A DNA stretch of 64,000 nucleotides from Nocardioides insulae DSM 17944 (GTDB taxonomy: Bacteria > Actinomycetota > Actinomycetes > Propionibacteriales > Nocardioidaceae). This document shows positions 1 to 8,011 of the stretch, in pieces. The notes beneath the pieces were generated by a model, which was not told where the DNA came from, made no database searches, and saw nothing but the letters and a program-made list of their open reading frames with translations. Numbering within the stretch: position 1 is the first letter of the stretch; the number at the start of each line of letters is the position of its first letter. The DNA lies in contig NZ_AUGU01000017.1 in the NCBI RefSeq assembly GCF_000422825.1, positions 1-64,000 of the forward strand. Reading direction: 5' to 3'. A program made the translations under genes and the position numbers.

Positions 1-2
1 CC

Positions 3-518
3 GGCCCCTTCAAGCAACTCACCATCCAGGTCGACGCCACCGACAACCAAGGCCTGGCCAAGATCGTCGCCAACCTCTACCAGGGCAACACCCTGATCAA
101 GTCCACCCAGACCCCCATCGACGGCGCCACCGCGGCCACCCACACCGCCACCATCACCCCACCCGAGGGCACCTACACCCTCAAATACAACGCCCACGAC
201 CAGGCCGGCAACATCTCCCAGACCGGCACCACCACACTCACCATCGACACCACCGCACCCACCGCCACCATCAAGGACGGCACCACCTACACCAAGAAGA
301 CCGGTCAGACCTACGACCTCATCTCCTTCAAACTCCACGACACCGGCAAGATCGACAAACTCGACCTCAACGGCACCATCAAGGACCTCAGCAACAACAC
401 CTGGTCAGACCTCAACTACGTCCAACCCGGCCGGTACGGCGCCCACCAAGGCACCAACACCCTCACCATCCACGACCTCGCCGGCAACACCACCACCTAC
501 ACCTTCACCCTCAACTGA
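3..518 (+). CDS. C-terminal part of an Ig-like repeat surface protein (5' truncated by window)
   Basis: The frame is open from the window edge to TGA at 516-518, leaving 171 residues. The product is rich in Thr, Asn, Asp and Gly. Two copies of a D-x-A-G-N strand end (HDQAGN and HDLAGN) follow Tyr/Thr-rich beta strands, which is the look of bacterial Ig-like domains in cell-surface or secreted adhesins. No C-terminal LPXTG or membrane anchor follows, since the protein ends right after a beta strand (TYTFTLN). Third positions are almost all C, more extreme than in neighbouring genes. A strong hairpin lies 12 bases after the stop. The specific function cannot be told from this fragment. Confidence 0.75.
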   Translation, partial: GPFKQLTIQVDATDNQGLAKIVANLYQGNTLIKSTQTPIDGATAATHTATITPPEGTYTLKYNAHDQAGNISQTGTTTLTIDTTAPTATIKDGTTYTKKTGQTYDLISFKLHDTGKIDKLDLNGTIKDLSNNTWSDLNYVQPGRYGAHQGTNTLTIHDLAGNTTTYTFTLN

Positions 519-530
519 CCCACCACCACA

Positions 531-565
531 CCGGGGCCCGGCCTGAACCACAGGCCGGGCCCCGG
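531..565 (+). terminator. Strong hairpin after the Ig-like gene
   Basis: Two perfectly complementary 15-base arms (CCGGGGCCCGGCCTG at 531-545 and its complement at 551-565) enclose the loop AACCA. It begins 12 bases after the stop codon. No T-run follows, as is usual for actinobacterial hairpin terminators. Confidence 0.75.
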
Positions 566-831
566 CCACGTCGGAGGGCGGGCCCCGGGGCACGTCGCCC
601 TCGAGTGGGCGTGACGGGACGCGGGGCCCGTCATGAGGACGGGCCCCGCTCCTCCGGCGGCCGCAACAGGGGGATGCACGGCGCACCGGGGGCGCTCTGC
701 CGGGTCTCGGGAACACCGATAGAGCGACGCGTCGGAGAAAGGGAGATCTCCCTCCCCCGCATGCCGACTCCGAACAGGTTGCCACCTCAACCACCCTGTG
801 TCGACAGATAGCCGGCTGGCAGGCTGGAGGA
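566..831. other. Non-coding stretch with a second hairpin before gabD
   Basis: No credible gene lies between the surface protein and gabD. A second perfect hairpin is at 621-649: 12-base arms beginning GCGGGGCCCG around the loop ATGAG. It could be a second terminator or part of a gabD leader. Apart from these hairpins I see nothing, and the short ORFs here are high-GC noise. Confidence 0.55.
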
Positions 832-2286
832 ATGACTGGTCTCGATCTTCTGACCCCCACCCTGCACGGGCTCTACGTCGGCGGCCGGTGGCGACCGGCG
901 GCCGACGGTGGCAAGTTGGCCGTCACCGACCCCGCCGACGGCAGCGAGCTCACCCGGATCGCCGACGCCACCGCGGACGACGCGCGAGCCGCCCTCGACG
1001 CCGCGGTGGCCGCGCAGGCCGACTGGGCCGCCACCGCCCCGCGCGAGCGGGGAGAGGTCCTCCGCCGCGCCTTCGAGCTGCTCACCGAACGGGCCGACGA
1101 CTTCGCCGAGCTGATGAGTCTGGAGATGGGCAAGCCCCTCGCCGATGCCCGTGGGGAGGTCACCTACGGCAGCGAGTTCTTCCGGTGGTTCGCCGAGGAG
1201 GCCGTCCGCATCCATGGCCGGTGGATGCACAATCCGGCCGGGGGCACGCGGCTGCTGACGCTGCGGAAGCCGGTGGGGCCCTGCCTGTGCATCACGCCGT
1301 GGAACTTCCCCCTCGCGATGGGGACCCGCAAGATCGGCCCGGCGGTGGCGGCGGGCTGCACCATGGTGGTCAAGCCGGCCCGGCAGACCCCGCTCACCAT
1401 GCTCGCCCTCGCCGACCTGCTCGCCGAGGCCGGACTCCCCGACGGGGTGCTCAACGTGGTCGCGACCAGCCGCTCCGGCGAACTCTCCCGCACCCTGATG
1501 TCCGACCCGCGACTGCGCAAGGTCTCCTTCACCGGATCGACCGAGGTCGGTCGCACGCTGGTGGAGCAGAGCGCGGACCAACTGTTGCGGGTCTCGATGG
1601 AACTCGGCGGGAACGCTCCGTTCCTGGTCTTCGAGGACGCCGACCTCGACGCCGCCGTCGACGGCGCGATGATCGCCAAGATGCGCAACATGGGCGAGGC
1701 ATGTACCGCCGCCAACCGCTTCTATGTGCAGGAGTCGGTCGCCGAGGAGTTCTCCGGGCGGCTGGCCGAACGGATGAGCGCACTGACCCTGGGCCGCGGG
1801 CAGGACGACGGCGTCGAGGTCGGCCCGCTGATCGACCAGGACGCCGTCGCCTCCGTCGAACGGCTCGTCTCCGGTGCGCTCCGCGACGGCGCCCGCCTGG
1901 TCACCGGCGGCACCGCACCCGAAGGCAAGGGCTACTTCTACCCGCCGACCGTGCTCACCGGCGTACGACCCGAGTCGGAGATCAACCGGGAGGAGATCTT
2001 CGGCCCGGTCGCAGCGATCAGCACCTTCGCGGACGAGGCGGAGGCGATCCGCCGCGCCAACGCGACCGAGTACGGTCTGGTCGCCTACGTCTACACCCGC
2101 GATGTCACCCGGGTGCTGCGGGTCTCCGAGGCGCTCGAGTACGGCATGGTCGGCGTCAACACCGGGCTCGTCTCCAACCCGGCCGCCCCGTTCGGCGGTG
2201 TGAAGGCGTCGGGGCTGGGCCGGGAGGGCGGCTTCGAGGGCATCGAGGAGTACCTGGAGACGACCTACGTCGCACTCCCGGTCTGA
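832..2286 (+). CDS. gabD: NAD(P)-dependent succinate-semialdehyde dehydrogenase
   Basis: This 484-residue aldehyde dehydrogenase oxidises an aldehyde, most likely succinate semialdehyde, to the acid. The substrate-gate motif CITPWNFP is at about 153-160, the cofactor-fold stretch VSFTGSTEVG at 231-240, the general-base Glu257 in ELGGNAP, and the nucleophile Cys291 in EACTAANRF. The EACTAANR form of the cysteine motif is typical of the actinobacterial GabD branch. Length is normal for the family. GGAGG sits only about two bases before ATG 832, so initiation may rely on the wider AGGCTGGAGG tract. It is monocistronic and convergent with the flotillin gene. Substrate identity is inferred from the subfamily. 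Confidence 0.85.
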   Translation: MTGLDLLTPTLHGLYVGGRWRPAADGGKLAVTDPADGSELTRIADATADDARAALDAAVAAQADWAATAPRERGEVLRRAFELLTERADDFAELMSLEMGKPLADARGEVTYGSEFFRWFAEEAVRIHGRWMHNPAGGTRLLTLRKPVGPCLCITPWNFPLAMGTRKIGPAVAAGCTMVVKPARQTPLTMLALADLLAEAGLPDGVLNVVATSRSGELSRTLMSDPRLRKVSFTGSTEVGRTLVEQSADQLLRVSMELGGNAPFLVFEDADLDAAVDGAMIAKMRNMGEACTAANRFYVQESVAEEFSGRLAERMSALTLGRGQDDGVEVGPLIDQDAVASVERLVSGALRDGARLVTGGTAPEGKGYFYPPTVLTGVRPESEINREEIFGPVAAISTFADEAEAIRRANATEYGLVAYVYTRDVTRVLRVSEALEYGMVGVNTGLVSNPAAPFGGVKASGLGREGGFEGIEEYLETTYVALPV

Positions 2287-2304
2287 GCGGGGCCGGACGC
2301 AGCA

Positions 2305-2333
2305 CGCCCCCAACCCGGCCCGGGTCGGGGGCG
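2305..2333. terminator. Bidirectional hairpin between gabD and the flotillin gene
   Basis: Arms of 14 bases (CGCCCCCAACCCGG at 2305-2318 against 2320-2333) pair with one mismatch. The hairpin sits between two convergent genes and probably ends transcription from both sides. Confidence 0.6.
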
Positions 2334-2354
2334 TCGCGCTGGGTCAGCCGCAGG

Positions 2355-3896
2355 TCACTCGGCGGTGTGGGCGTCGTCGGCACCGGCGGTCCCGGCGGTG
2401 CCGGCTCCCAGCACTCCGCCGAGGCCCTCGGATGCCTTGCCGACCGACTTGTTGATCAGCGACTGGATGTCGATGCCGGTGGCCGCCTGGAGCATCGACA
2501 TCGTCTCCACGACGTTGTCGGTGACCTGCTTGGGCAGCCTGCCGGCGCCGTCGGTGGAGAGCACGGTGAGTTGGTCGATCGCGCTGATCGGGGAGGCGAC
2601 CTTCTCCGCGATCTGCGGCAGCACCTCGACGAGCATCTGCAGCACCGCCGCGTCGTTGTAGTGGGCGAACGCCTCGGCCCGCTTGTCCATCGCCTCGGCC
2701 TCGGCCTGGCCCACCGCCAGGGTCGCGGCCGCAGTGGCGTCACCCTCGGCGCGGACGGCCTCGGCCTCCGCGGTACGGCGGGCCTTCTCGGCCTCACCGC
2801 GCTTGGCACCCTCGATCGCCTCGGCCTCGGCGAGGGCCGCTCGGCGAGCCTGCTCGGCCTCACCGCTGAGACGGGTCTCCGCAGCGGAGGCCTCGGCGGC
2901 AGCGATGGAGGCGGCCTTGCGGGCCTCGGCCCGAGCGATCTCGGCGTTGCGCTCGGCCTCTGCCTCCTGCTCGACACGGTATCGCTGGGCGTCGGCGGGC
3001 TTGCGGACCTGGGTCTCCAGCTCCCGCTCGGTCAGTGCCGCCTGCCGGACGGCCACCTTCTCCTGCTCCAGCAGGATCGCCTGGTCGCGGTCGGCCTGGG
3101 CCAGTGGCCCGGACGCGGCAGCGTTGGCGGCGGCGGCATCGGTCTCGGCCTTGATCCCCGCCTGGCGCAGGGCGAGCGCGCGCTGGGAGACCGCGATCTC
3201 CTCCTCGGCCCGGATGCGGGCCTGCTCGGCCGCCTGCCGGGCCTCGGCCTCCGCGATCGAGGCGGCCTGCTGGATCCGGGCGGCCTCGGGGCGACCGAGG
3301 TCGGCCAGGTAGCTGCCGTCGTCCGTCACGTCCTGGATCTGGAAGGTGTCGAGGATGAGGCCCTGACCGGTCAGCGAGCTCTCCGACTCGTCGGCGACCC
3401 GCTGGGCGAAGGCGGCGCGGTCACGGATGATCTGCTCCACGGTCAGGCCGCCGACGATCGACCGGAGCGCACCGGCGAGCACCTCCTGGGTGAACGGCTC
3501 GACGTCCTGCTGCTGGGTGAGGAAGCGCTGGGCCGCGAGACGGATCTGGTCGGCGTTGCCGCCGACCTTGACGATGGCGACACCGTCGAGGTTCAGCTTG
3601 ATGCCCTGACCGGAGACCGCGCCCCGGATCTGCACCGAGATCCGGCGGCTGGAGAGATCCATGGTCGCCAGCTTCTGGACGAACGGGATCACGAAGATGC
3701 CGCCACCCAGCACGACCTTCTGGCCGGACAGGTCGTGGGTGAGCTGCCCGGTCTCCGGGTTGATCACGGCCTTGCCCTTGCGCCCGGTGACGATGAAGGC
3801 CTGGTTGGGGCCGGCCACCTTGTAGCGGCTGGTGACCAGCAGGATCAGCAGCACCAGTAGTACGACGATGCCGATGATCGGCAACAGGATGTCCAT
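2355..3896 (-). CDS. Flotillin-family (SPFH) membrane scaffold protein
   Basis: This 513-residue protein has one N-terminal membrane segment (about residues 4-22, MDILLPIIGIVVLL...), an SPFH/band-7 domain to about 200, then a long Ala/Glu/Arg-rich coiled coil (about 220-430) and a hydrophobic Gly/Ala-rich tail. That is the layout of bacterial flotillins (FloT/YuaG), which organise membrane microdomains. Start ATG 3896 has GAGGAGAA about seven bases upstream. It is preceded on the same strand by an NfeD-like gene 48 bases away, the classic partner gene, so the two probably form one operon. Function is by family; no substrate is known. Confidence 0.88.
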   Translation of the reverse strand: MDILLPIIGIVVLLVLLILLVTSRYKVAGPNQAFIVTGRKGKAVINPETGQLTHDLSGQKVVLGGGIFVIPFVQKLATMDLSSRRISVQIRGAVSGQGIKLNLDGVAIVKVGGNADQIRLAAQRFLTQQQDVEPFTQEVLAGALRSIVGGLTVEQIIRDRAAFAQRVADESESSLTGQGLILDTFQIQDVTDDGSYLADLGRPEAARIQQAASIAEAEARQAAEQARIRAEEEIAVSQRALALRQAGIKAETDAAAANAAASGPLAQADRDQAILLEQEKVAVRQAALTERELETQVRKPADAQRYRVEQEAEAERNAEIARAEARKAASIAAAEASAAETRLSGEAEQARRAALAEAEAIEGAKRGEAEKARRTAEAEAVRAEGDATAAATLAVGQAEAEAMDKRAEAFAHYNDAAVLQMLVEVLPQIAEKVASPISAIDQLTVLSTDGAGRLPKQVTDNVVETMSMLQAATGIDIQSLINKSVGKASEGLGGVLGAGTAGTAGADDAHTAE

Positions 3897-3944
3897 CGAC
3901 GGGTTCTCCTCGGTTCGGGTGATGGAAGCTGGGTGGCCGCCGGC

Positions 3945-4466
3945 TCAGGGCAGCTCTCGCCAGGACGGCGCGACGGTGACGGCGGTCGGGGACAGCACGC
4001 CGGTGACGTAGACGGGAGTGCCCGGCTCGATGGCACTGCCGTCGGTCTGGGAGGGGTCGAGCTTGGCGTTGTACTGCACCGAGTGCCCGCCGATCCGCAC
4101 CCGGACGATGCCGAAGCCCTCGGCCGGGATCGCGGTGAGCACGGTGGCGTCATGCCCGAGGCTCTGCTCGGGCTTGGTCGTGCCTTCCCCGGTGTCGCCC
4201 TTGAGCAGCCGGGTCAGCCACAGTGCGAACCAGGCGGCGACCGCGCCGGCCGCGACACCGACCGCACCGGTGACCAGCGGCGGCGCACCGAGTGCGTCGG
4301 CGATCCCGCCTCCGAAGCCCAGCGCCGCCACGAAACCGCCGAGCGCCGCAGACGAGAACCAGTCCGCGCTGAGGGCATCGAAGACACCGTCGAGCAGGTC
4401 ACCTGCGATCAGCGAGACGAGCAGGATCCCGAGACCGACCAGGCCGATGATCATGAAGACGGTCAC
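3945..4466 (-). CDS. NfeD-like membrane protein, flotillin partner
   Basis: This 173-residue protein has three or four hydrophobic segments in its first ~90 residues (one at the N-terminus, then Gly/Ala-rich helices around 40-85). A soluble C-terminal beta-rich domain (about 107-170, HDATVLTAIPAEGFGIVRVR...) resembles the OB-like fold of YuaF/NfeD proteins. These proteins are encoded next to flotillins and localise with them. GTG at 4466 is chosen because AGGAGGAG lies just upstream. First gene of the pair; flotillin follows after 48 bases. Confidence 0.75.
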   Translation of the reverse strand: MTVFMIIGLVGLGILLVSLIAGDLLDGVFDALSADWFSSAALGGFVAALGFGGGIADALGAPPLVTGAVGVAAGAVAAWFALWLTRLLKGDTGEGTTKPEQSLGHDATVLTAIPAEGFGIVRVRIGGHSVQYNAKLDPSQTDGSAIEPGTPVYVTGVLSPTAVTVAPSWRELP

Positions 4467-4606
4467 TACTGGGCTCCTCCTGGTGGGGGCGTGAAGTCAG
4501 AGCGCCGCCCGGCTGGGCTCGTTCTACCCGGCCGGTCGGGCATCAAACCCTTTCATCCCCGTTGCCCCGGCGCCACCGCAGGTGAGGAGCGGTGGACACG
4601 GTCCGG

Positions 4607-6478
4607 TCAGCTCGCGGTCGCGGACCGCAGGAAGTCCTCCAGGATCGGCCCGGCGTCACCCGAGCCCGACTCGCCCTCGGCGAGGTAGACCGCGACCGCC
4701 AGGTCGCCCTGGGCGGCCACCATCCAGGCATGCGTGTGCAGCGAGCCACCGCTCTCGAACTCCGCCGTGCCGGTCTTCGCGATCACCGGCGCGCCCGGCA
4801 CGTCGGCCAGTCCGGCCCCGCTGCCCTCGGTCACCACCGCACGCAGCATGCCGCGCAGTTGCGCGCTCTCCCGCGGGGTGAGCCGCTGCACCCGGTCGGG
4901 CACCGGCGAGGTGACCCCGTCGACCAGGTGCGGCACGACGGTGTGGCCCGAGACGACGCTGCCGATCATGGTCGCCATCGCCATCGGGGAGGCGGTGATG
5001 GTGCCCTGCCCGATCAGGTCGGCGGCCTTCTCGACCTCGGTGCGGGGTGCGGGGACCTGCCCGAAGTACGCCGGGAAGCCCACTTCGTGATCGATGCCCA
5101 ACCCCAACGAGGCCGCCGCGGCGGCGAGGTCGTCCTCGCTCACACGGTCGCTGGAGCCCACGAAGGCGGTGTTGCACGATTGCGCGACCGCCTCGGCGAG
5201 AGTGATCGAGCCGAGCGAGGAGGCCGGGTAGTCGTCGTAGTTCTCGAAGCGCTTGCCATCCACGCTCAGCTCGGCCGGACACTCCACACCGGACTCCGGG
5301 CTCAGTCCGGAGCGCAGCAGGGCCAGGCTCGAGACCGCCTTGAACGTCGACCCGGGGGCCGCCTGACCGTAGGTGGCGAGGTTGAGCCCGTCGTTCGCCG
5401 GGGCGTTGGCCGCGGCGAGGATGGCTCCGTCGCTGGGTCGCAGCGCCACCAGCGCCGCGGCACCGGTGTCACCGAGGAGTCCCTCGGCGTAGGACTGGAG
5501 GCGTAGGTCGAGGGTCAGCCGCAGGGGTCGACCCGGCACGGGGTCCACGCTGGTGAGTTCGGTGGCGGTGCCGTCGGGGGCCACCGCCGTGATGACCGCT
5601 CCCGGAGTGCCGCGCAACTGCTCGTCGTAGCGGGCCTGGAGCCCGGAGAGTCCGGCGACGTCGCCGGACCGGTAGCGATCCGGCGCCTGCTCGACGATCT
5701 CCGCGGTCACCTCACCCGCGTCGCCGAGGATCGGGGCGGCGAACTCCCGGGAGGGGCCCAGAGGCAGGCGGTCACCCAGGGACACCGCGCCGGGGATGCC
5801 CGTCAGTCCGGCGGGCACCTCGTCCTGGCGGTAGACGACGGCCTCGACGAACGCCTTCTCCCCCGATGCCCGCACCCGGGCGACGTAGGCCCGATCGTCG
5901 ATGTCGAGCCGCCGGGCGAGCCTCCGGGCGGAGGCCACCGCACGGTCTCCAGCTACGGCCTTGTCGATGCCGACCCGCGAGACGGGACGGTCGGTGACCA
6001 GCGGGGTGCCCCCTGCGCCGAGGATGTCGGCGCGCACCGGCACCTTCCGCTCCAGGTCGAGCACCTGCTCGCCGCTCAGCTGGGGATGCACCACGCTCGG
6101 GGCCCACTCGACGTCCCATTCCCCTGCGGACCGGGTCAGCTCGACGTCGCTGGTGTAGGTCCAGCCCTCGCCCACCGGCCAGGTCCAGGCAAGGGTGGCG
6201 GTGGTGGCATCCTCGCCGGTGGTCACCTCGTCGACCTCGACGACGGGGGTCAGCCCACCGAGCCCGTCGACCAGCCGCAGATAGTCGGCCGCGGCCTCCT
6301 GTGCCGTGCCCGTCGCGAAGCCGACGTCCTGCCAGGTCGGCGAGTCGCCACCCTCGACCAGCGCCTCGGCCAGGGCTTCCGCCGCCTGATCGGGCCCGGG
6401 GTCCTCCTCCCCGGTGCACGCCGTCGCCGTGAGGGCAAGAGCGAGCAGCGGAACGATCAGTGCCCGGGGTCGGATCAT
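4607..6478 (-). CDS. Class B penicillin-binding protein, lipoprotein type (transpeptidase)
   Basis: This 623-residue D,D-transpeptidase cross-links peptidoglycan outside the membrane. A signal peptide ends in a lipobox-like TATAC with Cys21, suggesting a lipid anchor rather than the usual transmembrane anchor. An NTF2-like MecA_N-type region covers about 27-130, a PBP dimer region about 140-300, and the transpeptidase domain about 320-620. Catalytic motifs are S377-T-F-K380, S434-C-N436 and K568-T-G570, all intact. ATG 6478 overlaps the upstream MerR stop by four bases (ATGA) and has no good ribosome site of its own, so translation is probably coupled to the regulator. Confidence 0.88.
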   Translation of the reverse strand: MIRPRALIVPLLALALTATACTGEEDPGPDQAAEALAEALVEGGDSPTWQDVGFATGTAQEAAADYLRLVDGLGGLTPVVEVDEVTTGEDATTATLAWTWPVGEGWTYTSDVELTRSAGEWDVEWAPSVVHPQLSGEQVLDLERKVPVRADILGAGGTPLVTDRPVSRVGIDKAVAGDRAVASARRLARRLDIDDRAYVARVRASGEKAFVEAVVYRQDEVPAGLTGIPGAVSLGDRLPLGPSREFAAPILGDAGEVTAEIVEQAPDRYRSGDVAGLSGLQARYDEQLRGTPGAVITAVAPDGTATELTSVDPVPGRPLRLTLDLRLQSYAEGLLGDTGAAALVALRPSDGAILAAANAPANDGLNLATYGQAAPGSTFKAVSSLALLRSGLSPESGVECPAELSVDGKRFENYDDYPASSLGSITLAEAVAQSCNTAFVGSSDRVSEDDLAAAAASLGLGIDHEVGFPAYFGQVPAPRTEVEKAADLIGQGTITASPMAMATMIGSVVSGHTVVPHLVDGVTSPVPDRVQRLTPRESAQLRGMLRAVVTEGSGAGLADVPGAPVIAKTGTAEFESGGSLHTHAWMVAAQGDLAVAVYLAEGESGSGDAGPILEDFLRSATAS

Positions 6479-6936
6479 GGTGAGGTTCTATCAGGGGCCT
6501 CTGACCATCCGGTGGCGAGTGCTCCGGAAGCCGCTTGTCGGGGGCCGACCAGATCCTCCACGTATCCGCGGAAGCGGGGACAGTTGACGATGTCGTGGGC
6601 CTCGCAGCGCAGGGCGTGCTCGGTCATCTCCCTCGAGCGCTCCATCTCCGTCATCCTGCGCTCCAACTCAGCCAGATGGTCCTCCAGCACCCGGTGGCGT
6701 CCGGGCGTCCCGCTGTCGAGGAGCACCCGGATCTGCTCGAGGCTCATCCCCGCCTGCTTGTTGCGGACGATGACTGCGAGCCGGACGGCGTCGGTGTCAC
6801 CGTAGCGCCGCCGGCCGCCGCCATCGCGTGCCGGTGCGAGGAGTCCCAGGTCCTCCCAGTAGCGCAGCACGTGGGTCTCCAGCCCGAGGCGGTCGGCCAT
6901 CTCCCCGACCGACCAGGTCCGTTGGGTTGACTTCAT
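6475..6936 (-). CDS. MerR-family transcriptional regulator
   Basis: This 153-residue protein has an N-terminal MerR winged helix (WSVGEMADRLGLETHVLRYWEDLGLL, then GGRRRY) at about 9-75. A dimerisation helix follows, with a C-terminal segment holding two cysteines eight residues apart (C-EAHDIVN-C) that could bind metal or sense redox state. ATG 6936 lies inside a 22-bp palindrome (6929-6950), so the message is probably leaderless or nearly so and autoregulated. It is divergent from a CxxC flavoprotein gene and overlaps the downstream PBP gene by ATGA. The effector is unknown. Confidence 0.85.
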   Translation of the reverse strand: MKSTQRTWSVGEMADRLGLETHVLRYWEDLGLLAPARDGGGRRRYGDTDAVRLAVIVRNKQAGMSLEQIRVLLDSGTPGRHRVLEDHLAELERRMTEMERSREMTEHALRCEAHDIVNCPRFRGYVEDLVGPRQAASGALATGWSEAPDRTSP

Positions 6937-6957
6937 GTCGACATGAAGTCACATCCT
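6927..6957 (+). promoter_or_regulatory. MerR-type promoter and operator of the flavoprotein gene
   Basis: A perfect 22-bp palindrome (half-site GACTTCATGTC, 6929-6950) overlaps the end of a -35-like TTGACT at 6927-6932. A weak -10 (CATCCT, 6952-6957) follows after 19 bp. A palindrome between elements spaced 19 bp apart is the hallmark of promoters that MerR proteins activate by DNA distortion. The same palindrome covers the start codon of the divergent merR gene. Confidence 0.7.
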
Positions 6958-6987
6958 CGACAGCAGGACAAGTCATCAGGAGGACCC

Positions 6988-7905
6988 ATGAGCACACCCA
7001 CACCCGGACCCGACTACGAGGTCGTCATCGTCGGCGGCGGCCCTGCGGGGCTCCAGGCCGCGACCACGCTGGCCCGGGTGCATCGGCACGCCCTGCTGAT
7101 CGACTCCGGGGAGTACCGCAACGCCCCGGCCGACGCCATGCACAACTTCCTGGGCCACGACGGACAGACCCCGGCCGACTTCCGTGCCGCGGCCCGGGCC
7201 GACCTGGCGGCGTACGACACCGTCGACCTCCGCACCGAGAAGGTCACCTCGATCGAGGCACGGGACGACGACGGGTTCGTGCTGACCACCCCGTCGGGCG
7301 GGATCGCGGCCCGCTCAGTCCTGCTCGCTACCGGGCTGCGCGACATCCTCCCGGAGATCCCCGGACTCCAGGAGTTGTTCGGCTCGGTGGCCGCTCACTG
7401 CCCCTTCTGTCACGGCCACGAGTACGCCGGCACGCACGTGGGCCTGCTGGGCACCGGTCCGCACGTGGGCCGGGTGGCCGGGATGCTCGCGCCGATCGCG
7501 GCCGGGCGCACCGTGCTCACCGGCGGCGAGCAGCCGGACCCCGCCCTGCGAGCCGAGCTGGAGCAGGCCGGCGTGGGGATCCGCACCGAGGCCGTGGAAC
7601 GGTTCGTGCGCACCGAGCGCGGTGCCCGGGCAGAGCTCAGCGACGGCAGCCACGTCGAGTTCGGGGGGCTCTTCGTCGCCCCCACCCAGGTGCAGGCGGC
7701 GCCCTTCGCGGAGCAGCTCGGGCTGGACCTGCTGCCCTCCGGCTGCGTCGAGGTGGACGTGATGGGCCGCACCAGTCGCCCCGGCGTCTTCGCCGCCGGC
7801 GACCTCGCCCACCAGGCGACCCTCCCGATGCCGATGGCCTCGGTCCTGGCCGCCGCCGCGGCCGGTCAGGTCGCGGGTGCGGCGATGGTGGCCGAGCTCC
7901 TCTGA
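6988..7905 (+). CDS. FAD/NAD(P)-dependent CxxC disulfide oxidoreductase, thioredoxin-reductase-like
   Basis: This 305-residue low-molecular-weight TrxB-like flavoprotein has a FAD-binding GGGPAG near residues 16-21, a redox pair C138-P-F-C141 followed by HGHEY, a second nucleotide-binding motif (GLLGTGPHVG), and a C-terminal FAD motif (GVFAAGDLAHQ). The CPFCHG context resembles GliT/HlmI-type dithiol oxidases as well as reductases, so direction of electron flow is open. Start 6988 is preferred over the in-frame ATG 6943 because AGGAGGA (6978-6984) lies four bases upstream, and 6943 falls inside the MerR operator. Likely controlled by the divergent MerR. Confidence 0.82.
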   Translation: MSTPTPGPDYEVVIVGGGPAGLQAATTLARVHRHALLIDSGEYRNAPADAMHNFLGHDGQTPADFRAAARADLAAYDTVDLRTEKVTSIEARDDDGFVLTTPSGGIAARSVLLATGLRDILPEIPGLQELFGSVAAHCPFCHGHEYAGTHVGLLGTGPHVGRVAGMLAPIAAGRTVLTGGEQPDPALRAELEQAGVGIRTEAVERFVRTERGARAELSDGSHVEFGGLFVAPTQVQAAPFAEQLGLDLLPSGCVEVDVMGRTSRPGVFAAGDLAHQATLPMPMASVLAAAAAGQVAGAAMVAELL

Positions 7906-7957
7906 CCCGACGGGCGCATGAGTCGCCACCCCGTGCCAGATCGCCGGGGAATGAGGA

Positions 7958-7999
7958 ACCCCGCCGGGTCGGCGTACAGGTACGCCGACCCGGCGGGGT
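7958..7999. terminator. Bidirectional terminator hairpin
   Basis: Two perfect 19-base arms (7958-7976 and 7981-7999) enclose the loop CAGG. It sits between the convergent flavoprotein and helicase genes. Confidence 0.85.
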
Positions 8000-8011
8000 C
8001 CATGCTTCTGG

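Noticed and set aside
1..518. Direct repeats in the Ig-like gene as a CRISPR or tandem-repeat array
   Set aside because: The repetition (ACC/GGC-rich codons) comes from Thr/Gly-rich beta-strand coding in an open frame; there is no regular repeat-spacer structure.
798..3860. 1020-residue plus-strand ORF across gabD and the flotillin gene
   Set aside because: A shadow frame of two well-supported genes; Arg-rich then Gly/Leu-rich with no domain.
6943..6987. In-frame ATG 6943 as the start of the flavoprotein
   Set aside because: It lies inside the MerR operator, has no ribosome site, and adds a non-family basic leader. ATG 6988 has AGGAGGA.
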